A DNA stretch of 64,000 bases. Origin: Variovorax sp. DXTD-1 (GTDB taxonomy: Bacteria > Pseudomonadota > Gammaproteobacteria > Burkholderiales > Burkholderiaceae_C). The DNA lies in NCBI RefSeq assembly GCF_003984625.1, contig NZ_RWKH01000019.1:60336-124335 (forward strand), read 5' to 3'. The position numbers were made by a program, and so were the translations under genes. Each line of letters starts with the position of its first letter. Within the stretch, counting starts at the first letter, position 1. Shown here one piece after another: positions 1 through 9,059 of the stretch. The notes under the pieces were generated by a model, which worked only from the letters and a program-made list of their open reading frames with translations, was not told the origin of the DNA and made no database searches.

Positions 1-2
1 TC

Positions 3-1673
3 GAGCAAGGCATGGAGATCGCGTTCGGCGTTCCAGGCGAAAGCTTTTTGGCGGTGCTCGACGGCTTTCACGCCTACCGCGAACGCGCGCGGTTCATCGT
101 CAACCGGCAGGAGGGCGGCGCCGCCTTCATGGCGGAGGCGCACGGCAAGCTCACGGGGCGGCCGGGCGTGTGCTTCGTCACCCGCGGGCCGGGTGCCACC
201 AACGCATCGATCGGCGTGCACAACGCTTTCCAGGATTCCACGCCGATGGTGCTGTTCGTCGGCGACGTGGGCAGCGACTTTCGTGACCGGGAAGCCTTCC
301 AGGAAGTGGACTACGGCAGCTTCTTCGGGCCGAGCACCAAGGGCTTTGCCAAGCGCGTCGAGCGCATCGACGACGCGAGCCGCATTCCCGAATACGTGGC
401 CCGCGCGTTTTCTACAGCGATGAACGGACGCCCCGGACCGGTGGTGCTGGTGCTGCCTGAAGACATGCTGCGCACGCAGACCGCGTCCCGCCCGCTGCCG
501 CGCGTGGACGCCGTTCAGCCTTGGAGCGACCCCGGCTCACTGCGCACCTTGCGCGAGCTGCTGCTTCAGTCGCAGCGGCCGCTGGTGATTGCGGGCGGCG
601 GCGGCTGGACGACGCAGGCCGCGCAGGCGCTGCAGCGCTTTGCCGAGAACTGGCGGCTGCCCGTCGCCAATGCCTTCCGCTTTCAGGACACCTTCGACAA
701 CCACCATCCGCTCTACGCTGGCGACATCGGCATTGCCATCAATCCCAGGCTCGCGCAGCGCGTGAAAGACAGCGACCTGATCATCGCCATCGGCCCGCGG
801 CTCGGCGAGATGACAACCGGCGGCTACACGCTGCTCGAAGCGCCGAAGGCCAGGCAGAAGCTGGTGCACATCCACGCGAGCGCGGAAGAACTCAACCGCG
901 TCTATCAGGCCGACCTGGCCATCAACGCCGGCATGAGCGCCGCGGCGCGCAGCCTCGAGGTGCTGAGTGCGCCCAATACCTTGCCGTGGGAAGAGTGGGC
1001 GGCGCAGGCGCATGCGGACTACGAAGCGAACCTGAAGCCGCAGGCGCTCGCCGGCATGCCGGCTGAAACGCCGCGCGGCCCGGTCGACATGGCGGAGGTG
1101 GTTGCGCTGTTGCAGAAGCACCTGCCGCCGGATGCCGCCATTACCAACGGGGCCGGCAACTTTGCGAGCTGGGTGCATCGCTATTTCCGCTATCACGGGC
1201 TTGCCAAGGGCAGCAAGACGCAGCTGGCGCCCACCAGCGGCGCCATGGGTTATGGCGTGCCGGCGGGCATTGCGGCCAACCTTGCGACCGGCCGGGTGGC
1301 CTTCACGATTGCGGGCGATGGCGATTTTCTGATGACGGGGCAAGAGCTCGCGACGGCCTCGCAGCACGGCGGCAAGAGCATCATCGTGCTGCTGAACAAC
1401 GGCATGTTCGGCACCATCCGCATGCACCAGGAGCGCGAATATCCGGAGCGCACGAGCGGCACTGCGCTCCGCAACCCCGATTTCTGCGGCCTGGCGCGGG
1501 CCTATGGCTATGCCGCCGAACGCGTGACGGAAACCGCGCAGTTCGAAGCCGCGCTGCTGCGCGCACTGGCGGCCGATACGGGCACGCTGATCGAGATTCC
1601 GCTCGACCCGGAGGTGATCACGACACGCGGCACGCTGGCGTCGATCACGCGTGCGGCGCAGGCGCGGGGCTGA
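3..1673 (+). CDS. Thiamine-diphosphate-dependent acetolactate synthase-like enzyme (5' end outside window)
   Basis: ThDP enzyme of the acetolactate synthase/benzoylformate decarboxylase superfamily; about 555 residues are visible. The frame is open back to base 3 (Glu-Gln-Gly before the first Met), and family members normally have 10-20 more residues before FGVPGES, so the Met at 12 is internal and the true start lies upstream. Seen: the N-terminal PYR domain with VNRQEGGAAFMAEA (proton-relay Glu), RGPGATNAS, a central domain, and a C-terminal PP domain with the ThDP/Mg motif GDGDFLMTGQ...NN near residue 435. No regulatory small subunit is adjacent, so biosynthetic IlvB is less likely than a catabolic or uncharacterised carboligase/decarboxylase. 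A strong terminator follows. The family is certain; the substrate is unknown. Confidence 0.85.
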   Translation, partial: EQGMEIAFGVPGESFLAVLDGFHAYRERARFIVNRQEGGAAFMAEAHGKLTGRPGVCFVTRGPGATNASIGVHNAFQDSTPMVLFVGDVGSDFRDREAFQEVDYGSFFGPSTKGFAKRVERIDDASRIPEYVARAFSTAMNGRPGPVVLVLPEDMLRTQTASRPLPRVDAVQPWSDPGSLRTLRELLLQSQRPLVIAGGGGWTTQAAQALQRFAENWRLPVANAFRFQDTFDNHHPLYAGDIGIAINPRLAQRVKDSDLIIAIGPRLGEMTTGGYTLLEAPKARQKLVHIHASAEELNRVYQADLAINAGMSAAARSLEVLSAPNTLPWEEWAAQAHADYEANLKPQALAGMPAETPRGPVDMAEVVALLQKHLPPDAAITNGAGNFASWVHRYFRYHGLAKGSKTQLAPTSGAMGYGVPAGIAANLATGRVAFTIAGDGDFLMTGQELATASQHGGKSIIVLLNNGMFGTIRMHQEREYPERTSGTALRNPDFCGLARAYGYAAERVTETAQFEAALLRALAADTGTLIEIPLDPEVITTRGTLASITRAAQARG

Positions 1674-1711
1674 ACGAGCAAGACGAACCGAACGCCGTTC
1701 GCGGCCAAAAA

Positions 1712-1735
1712 AAAGCCGGCATGTGCCGGCTTTTT
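1712..1735. terminator. Bidirectional intrinsic terminator
   Basis: The inverted repeat GCCGGCA-TG-TGCCGGC (1715-1730) is flanked by an A-run on the left and TTTTT on the right. It can end transcripts from both the ThDP-enzyme gene (plus) and the convergent SWIB gene (minus). Confidence 0.85.
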
Positions 1736-1772
1736 GATTCGGGAGCGCGATGGACGCGCAGTACCCGAGCGC

Positions 1773-2213
1773 TTACTTGACGTGCTTGCCGATCAGCGCG
1801 GCCAGTTCGAACATCGACACTTGCGGCTTGCCGAAGATTTCCTTCAGCTTGGCGTCGGCGTTGATGTTGCGCTTGTTGGCCTTGTCTTGAAGGTTGTTCT
1901 TCTTGATGTAGTCCCACAGCTTGCTCACGACTGCGGTGCGCGGCAGAGGCGTCGAACCGACCACAGCGGCGAGTGCCGGGCTGGGGGTCAGGGCCTTCAT
2001 GAACGCGGCGTTGGGCGTGCGCTTCTTGGCGGGAGCGGCCTTCTTTGCAGGAGCCTTCTTCGCCGGTGCAGCCTTCTTCGCAGGAGCAGCCTTCTTTGCG
2101 GGGGCTGCCTTCTTGGCCGGTGCGGCCTTCTTCGCAGGAGCCGCAGCCTTCTTGGCGGGAGCGGCCTTCTTTGCCGGAGCTTTCTTGGCCGGAGCCTTCT
2201 TTGCAGTTGCCAT
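1773..2213 (-). CDS. SWIB/MDM2-domain protein with histone H1-like Lys/Ala tail
   Basis: 146 residues. Roughly the first 60 are a low-complexity Ala-Pro-Lys-Lys tail (repeats of PAKKAA) resembling eukaryotic histone H1 C-terminal tails and betaproteobacterial BpH-like DNA-binding proteins. From about residue 68 to the end is a SWIB domain (LPRTAVVSKLWDYIKKNN, IFGKPQVSMFELAALIGKHV). It is probably a nucleoid-associated protein: the tail is expected to bind DNA non-specifically and SWIB to contact partner proteins. It stands alone, convergent with the preceding gene and with the shared terminator just beyond its stop. The repeat DNA also creates long shadow reading frames on the opposite strand. 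Confidence 0.9.
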   Translation of the reverse strand: MATAKKAPAKKAPAKKAAPAKKAAAPAKKAAPAKKAAPAKKAAPAKKAAPAKKAPAKKAAPAKKRTPNAAFMKALTPSPALAAVVGSTPLPRTAVVSKLWDYIKKNNLQDKANKRNINADAKLKEIFGKPQVSMFELAALIGKHVK

Positions 2214-2368
2214 GGTTGATTTCCTTTTTTGGTTGAACAGTCACCAATGAAAAACTTGCGTCTCCAGTGGCATTGCGGATGCTAAAGGAGAAAAAACGCG
2301 TTTCCAAGGGAAAAAGAGCTTTTTTCATTGGGAGTTGTTGTTTTTTCAGAGGGGAGAACCCGAGGTTT

Positions 2369-3295
2369 TCACCTTCGGCGTTCAGGCCAGGTCGCCAGCA
2401 CCACGCCAATGAGCGCGAGCGCGAATGCAAAGAGCTGTGCTGCGGAGAGGCTTTCGCCGAGCACCAGCACGCCCACAAGGGCCGCACTCACGGGCAGCAT
2501 CACCGCGAAAACACCGGCTTGCGCAGCGGGCACATGGCGCAGGCCCGTCATCCAGAGCCACACGGTCCAGATGCTCGCTGCGAGTGCGTAGACCACGAGC
2601 AAGGCCCAGGTGCCGATGCGCACGGCCGAGAAGTCGAACTGCAGTGCGAACCAGATGCCGAAGGGCATCGACAGCACGAAGCCCCAAAGGTTGATGAGCG
2701 ACGAGATCCGCTTGGGCCCCAGGTGGCCGGTGAGGGACTTGCCGATCACCGCGTAGGCTGTCTCGCAAAGCACCGCGCAGAACACGAGCAGGTTGCCGAG
2801 CCAGGGCATCGATGAGGGCGCCGCGCTGTCTGTAGTTGCCGGTGCATGCGCGGGCGTGAGGGCCAGCAAGCCAATGCCGAGTGCGGCGCAACCGATGGCA
2901 AGGCCGATGCGCACCGTGATGCGTTCGCGCAGGAAGAGCCAGCTTGCCACCGCCACGGCCGCGGGAATGGACGCCATGATCACGCCCGCGGACACCGCGC
3001 TGGTGAGGCTCACGCCGAACAGCATGAAGATCGAGAACAGGAAATTGCCGAGGAACGACTCCAGGAAGACGAGGGCGCGCGTGCGCCCGCTCATGGGCGC
3101 TTCGTCGGGCGCGCGCCGAAGCCAATGCGGCATGGCCAGCGCTGCGATGCCGAAGCGCAGCCATGCGAGCAGCAGCACCGGAAAGGCTGCCACCAGCGGT
3201 TTGGAAAGGGCGACATAGCCGCCGACGAGCGACATGCTCAAGGCCAGGCAGCCATAGGCCACAAGACGGCTGGAGGCGGGAGCGGCGGTGTTCAA
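2369..3295 (-). CDS. EamA/DMT-family inner-membrane transporter
   Basis: A 10-helix drug/metabolite transporter with two EamA repeats: the first contains PVLLLAWLRFGIAAL, and the second contains AYAVIGKSLTGHLG and later AVMLPVSAALVGVLVLGE, typical of the family's end. The longest open frame runs to 3376, but its first 27 residues are hydrophilic and overlap the divergent gene. I chose the TTG at 3295; the Met at 3235, just inside the first helix, is another option. It ends with a basic WPERRR tail. Substrate unknown: amino acids or small metabolites are usual for the family. Confidence 0.85.
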   Translation of the reverse strand: MNTAAPASSRLVAYGCLALSMSLVGGYVALSKPLVAAFPVLLLAWLRFGIAALAMPHWLRRAPDEAPMSGRTRALVFLESFLGNFLFSIFMLFGVSLTSAVSAGVIMASIPAAVAVASWLFLRERITVRIGLAIGCAALGIGLLALTPAHAPATTDSAAPSSMPWLGNLLVFCAVLCETAYAVIGKSLTGHLGPKRISSLINLWGFVLSMPFGIWFALQFDFSAVRIGTWALLVVYALAASIWTVWLWMTGLRHVPAAQAGVFAVMLPVSAALVGVLVLGESLSAAQLFAFALALIGVVLATWPERRR

Positions 3296-3320
3296 TAGAC
3301 TGGGATGCTTGTTGGGAACG

Positions 3321-3761
3321 ATGGATTCAATGATGCCGCATTCACTGGAATTCGATGGTGCACCGGCCGTGCGCACACCAGGCCATGTCTTCGTCTACGG
3401 CACGCTGCGCCGCGGCGGGCGCAACGACATCGCGCGCTTTCGGCCCGAACCGATCCATGTGGCCGACGCCGCCATCGCCGGCACCCTGTACGACCTGGGC
3501 GCCTATCCCGGCCTGGTGCTGAACGGAAAAGGGCGCGTGCTGGGCGAGATCTACCGCATCGAGCCCGAGGTGGAGGCGGCGCTCGACGTGCTCGAGGAAG
3601 TTGCGGACGACGACTCCGGCGAATACATCAAGCGACGTGTGGCGGTGGATGCCGGAACGCGGCAGTTCGATTGCCTGGTCTACGAAATTCATCCGGCGCG
3701 GATCAGCGGGCGGGCTGTGATTGGCAGCGGGGACTGGATTGCGCACGCCGCCGCCAAATGA
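3321..3761 (+). CDS. Gamma-glutamylcyclotransferase-like (AIG2/GGACT) protein
   Basis: About 146 residues with the family signature HVFVYGTLRRGG near the N-terminus, which binds the gamma-glutamyl moiety, then a conserved AYPGLVLNGKGRVLGEIYRI segment and EEVADDDSGEYIKRRV. The acidic residue expected for catalysis lies in the Glu-rich segment. Family enzymes release 5-oxoproline from gamma-glutamyl amines or peptides; the precise substrate cannot be read from sequence. The frame is open to 3288, but the ATG at 3321 (or 3333) places the domain at the usual distance. It is divergent from the EamA gene, with a very short shared 5' region. Confidence 0.8.
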   Translation: MDSMMPHSLEFDGAPAVRTPGHVFVYGTLRRGGRNDIARFRPEPIHVADAAIAGTLYDLGAYPGLVLNGKGRVLGEIYRIEPEVEAALDVLEEVADDDSGEYIKRRVAVDAGTRQFDCLVYEIHPARISGRAVIGSGDWIAHAAAK

Positions 3762-3915
3762 GCGTTTGCACGCGATCGTTTTTTCATAGCTGAAGCAGCG
3801 ATTGCACTTTGCGAAATGGTCGACTGCTGCATTGCAATATTTTTTCTCAATATGAGAAAAATAATTTTGCATGGAGAAATATCTGTGTAAGTTATTGATT
3901 TTGCTAGGCTAAAAA

Positions 3916-3935
3916 TATGTCTTCTATAAGACATA
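3916..3935. promoter_or_regulatory. Palindromic candidate operator in the aceA promoter
   Basis: TATGTCTT-CTAT-AAGACATA is a perfect 8-bp inverted repeat with a 4-base spacer, in an AT-rich island between the cyclotransferase gene and aceA. It contains the -10-like TATAAG (3925-3930), placed 18 bases after TTGCTA (3901-3906), so a bound protein would block RNA polymerase. The regulator is not identified here. The rest of 3762-4007 shows no ORF. Confidence 0.6.
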
Positions 3936-4007
3936 AGAGTGTTGCTTGCGCTTAAAGTAACTCCACGGCCGCAGCGCCCAACCTTCAATCAACCTCACGG
4001 AGTGACC

Positions 4008-5327
4008 ATGCCCCAGACCCTTACCGAACAACTGAGCCGCGAACAGCAAATTGCCGCCCTCGAGAAAGACTGGGCCACCAATCCCCGCTGGAAGGGCATC
4101 AAGCGCGGCTACAGCGCGGCCGACGTCGTGCGTCTTCGCGGCTCGTTCCCCATCGAGCACACGCTGGCCCGCCGCGGCGCCGAGAAGCTCTGGGAACTGG
4201 TGAACAACGAGCCCTACGTCAACTGCCTCGGCGCGCTCACGGGCGGCCAGGCCATGCAGCAGGTGAAGGCCGGCGTGAAGGCCATCTACCTGTCGGGCTG
4301 GCAGGTTGCGGCAGATGCCAACAGCTATTCGTCGATGTACCCCGATCAGTCGCTGTATCCGGTGGATTCGGTGCCCAACGTGGTCGAGCGCATCAACAAC
4401 ACCTTCCGCCGCGCGGACGAAATCCAGTGGTCGAAGAACGTGAACCCGGGCGACGCGGGCTATGTGGACTACTTCGCACCCATCGTTGCCGACGCCGAAG
4501 CAGGCTTTGGCGGCGTGCTGAACGGTTTCGAACTGATGAAGGCCATGATCAAGGCCGGCGCCGGCGGCGTGCACTTTGAAGACCAGCTCGCTTCGGTCAA
4601 GAAGTGCGGCCACATGGGCGGCAAGGTGCTCGTGCCCACCACCGAGGCCGTGCAGAAGCTCATCGCCGCGCGCATGGCAGCTGACGTTTGCGGCACGCCC
4701 ACGCTCGTGATTGCCCGCACCGATGCTGAGGCGGCCGACCTCATCACCAGCGACTACGACGAGAACGACAAGCCCTTCCTGACCGGAGAGCGCACTGCCG
4801 AAGGCTTCTACAAGACGAAGAAGGGCATGGATCAGGCCATCAGCCGCGCGGTTGCCTACGCGTACTACGCCGACCTGGTGTGGTGCGAAACCGGCACGCC
4901 CGACCTGGAGTTCGCCCGCAAGTTCGCCGAAGCCGTGCACAAGGTGCACCCGGGCAAGATGCTGGCCTACAACTGCTCGCCATCGTTCAACTGGAAGAAG
5001 AACCTCGACGACGCGACGATTGCCAAGTTCCAGAAGGAGCTGGGCGCCATGGGCTACAAGTACCAGTTCATCACGCTGGCCGGCATCCACTCGATGTGGT
5101 TCAACATGTTCGACCTGGCGCAAGACTACGTGCAGCGCGGCATGTCGGCCTATGTCGAGAAGGTGCAAGAACCCGAGTTCGCGGCACGCGACCGCGGCTA
5201 CACCTTCGTGTCGCACCAGCAGGAAGTGGGCACCGGCTACTTCGACGAGGTGACCACGGTCATCCAGGGCGGCAAGTCCAGCGTCACGGCGCTGACGGGC
5301 TCGACCGAAGAAGAACAGTTCCACTGA
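4008..5327 (+). CDS. aceA: Isocitrate lyase
   Basis: 439 residues, the length of proteobacterial AceA. It cleaves isocitrate to glyoxylate and succinate in the glyoxylate shunt, needed for growth on acetate or fatty acids. The catalytic signature KKCGHMGGK is present with the active-site Cys at residue 200; the upstream DADAGFGG metal-binding stretch (with V before it) and the later [10 protein letters not shown] match the family. The ATG at 4008 follows a CACGGAGTGACC ribosome-binding stretch; an earlier in-frame Met at 3939 lies in the promoter region and is rejected. It is monocistronic with its own terminator; malate synthase is not adjacent. Confidence 0.97.
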   Translation: MPQTLTEQLSREQQIAALEKDWATNPRWKGIKRGYSAADVVRLRGSFPIEHTLARRGAEKLWELVNNEPYVNCLGALTGGQAMQQVKAGVKAIYLSGWQVAADANSYSSMYPDQSLYPVDSVPNVVERINNTFRRADEIQWSKNVNPGDAGYVDYFAPIVADAEAGFGGVLNGFELMKAMIKAGAGGVHFEDQLASVKKCGHMGGKVLVPTTEAVQKLIAARMAADVCGTPTLVIARTDAEAADLITSDYDENDKPFLTGERTAEGFYKTKKGMDQAISRAVAYAYYADLVWCETGTPDLEFARKFAEAVHKVHPGKMLAYNCSPSFNWKKNLDDATIAKFQKELGAMGYKYQFITLAGIHSMWFNMFDLAQDYVQRGMSAYVEKVQEPEFAARDRGYTFVSHQQEVGTGYFDEVTTVIQGGKSSVTALTGSTEEEQFH

Positions 5328-5349
5328 TTCGCCTGTTCCTCGATCTCGG

Positions 5350-5374
5350 AGCCCGGCCTTGCGCCGGGCTTTTT
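5350..5374 (+). terminator. Intrinsic terminator of aceA
   Basis: GCCCGGC (5351-5357), five-base loop, GCCGGGC (5363-5369), then TTTTT. It lies 22 bases after the aceA stop. Confidence 0.85.
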
Positions 5375-5422
5375 CGTCGGGGCTTGCAATACCCGATGCC
5401 GGTGGCCTGAACCGGCAGCGGA

Positions 5423-5428
5423 TAGAAT
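5423..5428 (+). promoter_or_regulatory. Candidate -10 box for the thrS operon
   Basis: TAGAAT lies about 45 bases before the leader-peptide start. No convincing -35 hexamer is seen at 16-18 bases upstream, so this is a weak call supported mainly by position between the aceA terminator and the leader ORF. Confidence 0.4.
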
Positions 5429-5471
5429 CGCGGTCTCTGCACCCAACAAGAGCGAGAAAGGCATCCTGGTT

Positions 5472-5537
5472 ATGACACCGCGAACTACTCCGCAAGGATT
5501 CCGCGGCTTTTTCTTCTTCGAAGGAAAAGGCCGGTAG
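5472..5537 (+). CDS. Phe-rich leader peptide of the thrS-pheT operon
   Basis: 21 codons: ATG at 5472, GAAAGG ten bases upstream as ribosome-binding site, TAG at 5535-5537. It begins [12 protein letters not shown] and then has four consecutive Phe codons (5508-5519) after another Phe two codons earlier, so five of residues 10-16 are Phe. The frame ends two bases before the first strand of a set of alternative hairpins (5539-5602). This is the geometry of amino-acid attenuation leaders such as PheL: a ribosome stalled at the Phe codons versus one parked at the stop would leave different RNA exposed. The peptide itself probably has no function. Coding of such a short frame is inferred from layout, not from homology. 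Confidence 0.7.
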   Translation: MTPRTTPQGFRGFFFFEGKGR

Positions 5538-5602
5538 ACCGCGCACGCTGGTTTCTTCCAGCTCTCACACCAGGCAAAGCGCGGCAATCACCGCGCTTTT
5601 TT
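5505..5602 (+). promoter_or_regulatory. Phe-dependent transcription attenuator upstream of thrS
   Basis: Segment 1 spans the Phe codons (GGCTTTTT near 5505 can pair with AAAAGGCC near 5525-5532). Segment 2 is CCGCGC (5539-5544) plus CTGGT (5548-5552). Segment 3 is ACCAG (5569-5573) plus GCGCGG (5579-5584). Segment 4 is CCGCGC (5591-5596), followed by six T residues. Pairing 3:4 forms an intrinsic terminator 24 bases before the thrS ATG; pairing 2:3 forms an 11-bp antiterminator that excludes it. A ribosome stalled on Phe codons frees segment 2 for antitermination; a ribosome finishing at 5537 masks segment 2 and lets termination occur. Confidence 0.7.
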
Positions 5603-5625
5603 GTTTTTCCGCCCGAGGTTTTTCC

Positions 5626-7533
5626 ATGATCCAGATCACGCTTCCCGACAACTCGCGCCGCGAGTTCCCCGGCCCGGTTTCGGTGGCCGAAGTTGCCCAG
5701 TCCATCGGACCGGGGCTCGCCAAGATGACGGTGGCCGGCAAGGTCGACGGCAAGCTGGTCGATGCCAGTGATGTCATCGACCGCGATGCCAAGCTGCAGA
5801 TCATCACGCCCAAGGACGACGAGGGCCTGGAGATCATTCGCCACTCGACGGCCCACCTGGTCGGCCATGCGGTGAAGCAGCTGTATCCGACGGCCAAGAT
5901 GGTCATCGGCCCGGTGATCGAAGAGGGCTTTTATTACGACATTTCGTACGAGCGCCCGTTCACGCCCGAAGACATGGCCGCCATCGAGGCGCGCATGCGC
6001 GAACTGATCGCGCAGGACTACGACGTGGTCAAGAAGATGACGCCGCGCGCCGAAGTCATCGAGGTCTTCAAGTCGCGCGGCGAAGATTACAAGCTGCGCC
6101 TCGTCGAGGACATGCCCGACGAGCAGGCCATGGGCCTGTACTACCACCAGGAATACGTCGACATGTGCCGCGGCCCGCACGTGCCGAACACCCGCTTCCT
6201 CAAGGTCTTCAAGCTCACGAAGCTGGCCGGTGCCTACTGGCGCGGCGACGCCAAGAACGAGCAGCTGCAGCGCATCTACGGCACGGCATGGGCCGACAAG
6301 AAGCAGCTCGACCAGTACATCCAGCGCATCGAAGAGGCCGAGAAGCGCGACCACCGCAAGCTGGGCAAGGAACTCGACCTGTTCCACATCGACGAAGTGG
6401 CGCCGGGCGTGGTGTTCTGGCACCCCAAGGGCTGGGCCGTGTGGCAGGCGGTGGAGCAGTACATGCGCGGCATCTACCGCGACACGGGCTACTGGGAAGT
6501 GAAGGGCCCGCAGATCCTGGACAAGAGCCTGTGGGAGAAAACGGGCCACTGGCAGAACTACCGCGACAACATGTTCACGACGGAATCGGAAAAGCGCGAG
6601 TACGCGCTCAAGCCGATGAACTGCCCTGGCCACGTGCTCATCTTCAAGAGCGACCTGCGCAGCTACCGCGACCTGCCGCTGCGCTACGGCGAGTTCGGCC
6701 AGTGCCACCGCAACGAACCCAGCGGTGCGCTGCACGGCATCATGCGCGTGCGCGGTTTCACGCAGGACGACGGCCACATCTTCTGCACGGAAGACCAGAT
6801 CCTCGACGAGTGCATTGCGTACACGGAACAGCTGCAGAAGGTGTATGCCGACTTCGGCTTCACGGACATCCTCTACAAGGTGGCCACGCGGCCTGACAAC
6901 CGCGTCGGTTCCGACGAACTCTGGGACAAGGCCGAGCATGCGGTGATGGAGGCGCTGCGCCGCTCCGGGGTCGACTTCATCATCTCGCCCGGCGACGGCG
7001 CCTTCTACGGCCCGAAGATCGAATACACGCTGAAAGACGCGCTGGGCCGTCAATGGCAGTGCGGCACGATGCAGGTCGACTTCAACACGGCCGAGCGGCT
7101 GGGCGGCGAGTACGTCACGGAATCGAGCGGCCGCGCCCACCCCGTGATGCTGCACCGCGCCATCGTGGGCAGCCTGGAGCGCTTCATCGGCATGCTGATC
7201 GAACACCACGCCGGCGCACTGCCCGCATGGCTCGCTCCTGTGCAGGTGGCGGTGCTCAATATCAGCGAAGGCCAGGCCGATTACGCCGCTTCAGTGGCGA
7301 AAACGCTGCAGAATCAAGGGCTTAGGGTTCAGCTGGACCTGCACAACGAGAAGATTACGTATAAAATACGCAAGCATTCGTTGCAAAAGCTTCCCTATAT
7401 CCTCGTCGTAGGCGACAAGGAGAAGGAAGCCGGTGCCGTCGCAGTGCGCGCCCGGGGCAATCAAGACCTCGGTGCAATGTCCCTCGAATCGTTCGTACTA
7501 CGGCTCGTTCAGGATATTGCTGACAAGCGTTGA
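5626..7533 (+). CDS. thrS: Threonyl-tRNA synthetase
   Basis: 635 residues, full length. It charges tRNA-Thr. Seen in order: N-terminal TGS domain (1-60); editing domain with [11 protein letters not shown] near residue 73 and the [11 protein letters not shown] segment; class II core with MNCPGHV near residue 333 (zinc Cys), motif 2 around [19 protein letters not shown] with QDDGHIF, and motif 3 [11 protein letters not shown]; then the anticodon-binding domain. First structural gene of a translation operon, directly behind the attenuator. GAGG eight bases upstream supports the ATG at 5626. Confidence 0.98.
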   Translation: MIQITLPDNSRREFPGPVSVAEVAQSIGPGLAKMTVAGKVDGKLVDASDVIDRDAKLQIITPKDDEGLEIIRHSTAHLVGHAVKQLYPTAKMVIGPVIEEGFYYDISYERPFTPEDMAAIEARMRELIAQDYDVVKKMTPRAEVIEVFKSRGEDYKLRLVEDMPDEQAMGLYYHQEYVDMCRGPHVPNTRFLKVFKLTKLAGAYWRGDAKNEQLQRIYGTAWADKKQLDQYIQRIEEAEKRDHRKLGKELDLFHIDEVAPGVVFWHPKGWAVWQAVEQYMRGIYRDTGYWEVKGPQILDKSLWEKTGHWQNYRDNMFTTESEKREYALKPMNCPGHVLIFKSDLRSYRDLPLRYGEFGQCHRNEPSGALHGIMRVRGFTQDDGHIFCTEDQILDECIAYTEQLQKVYADFGFTDILYKVATRPDNRVGSDELWDKAEHAVMEALRRSGVDFIISPGDGAFYGPKIEYTLKDALGRQWQCGTMQVDFNTAERLGGEYVTESSGRAHPVMLHRAIVGSLERFIGMLIEHHAGALPAWLAPVQVAVLNISEGQADYAASVAKTLQNQGLRVQLDLHNEKITYKIRKHSLQKLPYILVVGDKEKEAGAVAVRARGNQDLGAMSLESFVLRLVQDIADKR

Positions 7534-7646
7534 TTTGTCCCGGAAGCACCCTCACATGTGTTGCCTGACCCAATCATGCCGCTTGTTCGCGAGAACTGAC
7601 CGGCGTCCGCTACAGATTTTGTAGCAACTTTTGAAGGATTCTGACC

Positions 7647-8252
7647 ATCGCTACTGCATTTCGCGACCGCCGCCACCGCGAGGAACGCCAACACCGCCTG
7701 AACCGGGAAATCATGGCCCCGGAAGTCCGCCTTGTAGGCCCGGAAAACGAGCCATTGGGTGTTATGAGTCTCTCCGAGGCCTTGCGTCTCGCCGGTGAGG
7801 CTGACGTGGATCTGGTCGAGGTCGTCGCCGCGGCCAACCCGCCTGTCTGTCGTCTGATTGAGTACGGCAAGTTCAAGTACCACGAGCAGAAGAAGGCGGC
7901 CGAGGCAAAGTCGAAGCAGAAGGTCATCGAGGTCAAGGAAATCAAGTTCCGGCCCGGTACCGACGATGGTGACTACAACATCAAGATGCGCAACATCAAG
8001 CGCTTTCTTGAAGAGGGTGACAAATGCAAGATTACGCTGCGCTTTCGCGGCCGCGAGATCACGCACCAGGAACTCGGTTTGGCTTTGCTGCAGCGCATTC
8101 GCGATGAGCTGGGCGACCTGATCGTCGTCGAGCAGTTCCCGAAGCTCGAAGGCCGGCAGATGATCATGATGATCGCTCCGGGCCGCAAGAAGCCAGGCGG
8201 CGGTACCGTCAAGCCGGCGTCGTCGGAAACGTCGGCGCCTGCAGCAGCCTGA
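7647..8252 (+). CDS. infC: Translation initiation factor IF-3 with AUC start codon
   Basis: 201 residues from an ATC start at 7647, preceded by AAGGA (7634-7638). IF-3 binds the 30S subunit, prevents subunit joining and proofreads the start codon. The first ATG in frame (7713) would remove 22 conserved residues (the FRDRR...HRLNREI arm) that begin most IF-3 proteins. A non-AUG start is a known hallmark of infC, where IF-3 rejects its own start codon and so controls its synthesis. N-domain: [24 protein letters not shown]-domain: [14 protein letters not shown] and [12 protein letters not shown] short Pro/Ala tail follows. Second gene of the operon. Confidence 0.93.
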   Translation: MATAFRDRRHREERQHRLNREIMAPEVRLVGPENEPLGVMSLSEALRLAGEADVDLVEVVAAANPPVCRLIEYGKFKYHEQKKAAEAKSKQKVIEVKEIKFRPGTDDGDYNIKMRNIKRFLEEGDKCKITLRFRGREITHQELGLALLQRIRDELGDLIVVEQFPKLEGRQMIMMIAPGRKKPGGGTVKPASSETSAPAAA

Positions 8253-8418
8253 AAAGGCCGGTTGAGTGACAGAGAGATAGCAGGGTTTTAAAGAATTTCG
8301 CCTTTGAGGGCGCTTCGAAAGACGTGCCGGCAGGGGCGGAGTAAAGAAGTGTCTCGGGGCCAACAAGTCCGTGGAGTATCCGCGGCGCCTCACGAGCACA
8401 AACTAAAGGAGCATTCAT

Positions 8419-8622
8419 ATGCCCAAAATGAAGACCAAGAGCAGCGCGAAAAAACGTTTCCGCGTTCGTCCCGGTGGCACCGTCAAGCGCGGTCAAGCCT
8501 TCAAACGTCACATCTTGACCAAGAAGACCACCAAGAACAAGCGTCACCTGCGTGGTGCAGTCGCAGTGCATGAGACCAACATGGTTTCTGTCGCCGCCAT
8601 GCTGCCCGGCCGTGGCATTTAA
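8419..8622 (+). CDS. rpmI: 50S ribosomal protein L35
   Basis: 67 residues beginning [14 protein letters not shown], a standard L35, very basic, ending LPGRGI. AAAGGAG seven to nine bases before the ATG. The 166 bases between infC and rpmI carry no ORF; in enteric bacteria the equivalent leader binds L20 for autorepression, but I could not confirm that fold here. Confidence 0.98.
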   Translation: MPKMKTKSSAKKRFRVRPGGTVKRGQAFKRHILTKKTTKNKRHLRGAVAVHETNMVSVAAMLPGRGI

Positions 8623-8646
8623 CTCAGACGAACAAGGAGTACACAC

Positions 8647-9006
8647 ATGCCTCGCGTCAAACGTGGTGTAACGGCTCGCGCCCGCCACAAGAAAGTTCTC
8701 GCACTCGCCAAGGGTTTCCGCGGTCGCCGCGGCAATGTCTTCCGCATCGCCAAACAGGCGGTAATGAAGGCTGGGCAATATGCCTACCGTGACCGCCGCA
8801 CCAAGAAGCGCGTGTTCCGTCAACTGTGGATCGCGCGTATCAACGCCGCCTCGCGTGAACTGGGCCTGACCTACAGCCAGTTCGCAAACGGCATCCGCAA
8901 GGCCGGAATCGAGATCGACCGCAAGATGCTTGCGGACATCGCAGTGCACGACAAGGCCGCTTTTGCCGGCATCGTGGAGCAGGTCAAGGCCAAGCTGGCT
9001 GCTTGA
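8647..9006 (+). CDS. rplT: 50S ribosomal protein L20
   Basis: 119 residues, standard L20 ([18 protein letters not shown] at the start, [19 protein letters not shown] in the middle). It binds 23S rRNA early in 50S assembly and in several bacteria represses the infC-rpmI-rplT mRNA. AAGGAG stands nine bases before the ATG; 24 bases separate it from rpmI. Confidence 0.98.
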
Positions 9007-9059
9007 TCCTGTACAGCAGGGGTGCTGCCTTCAGGCAGTTTCCTGCGCTCACGACACAA

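Noticed and set aside
2267..2815. Plus-strand frame of 182 codons antisense to the EamA transporter
   Set aside because: His/Gln/Arg-rich shadow of membrane helices; no start signal.
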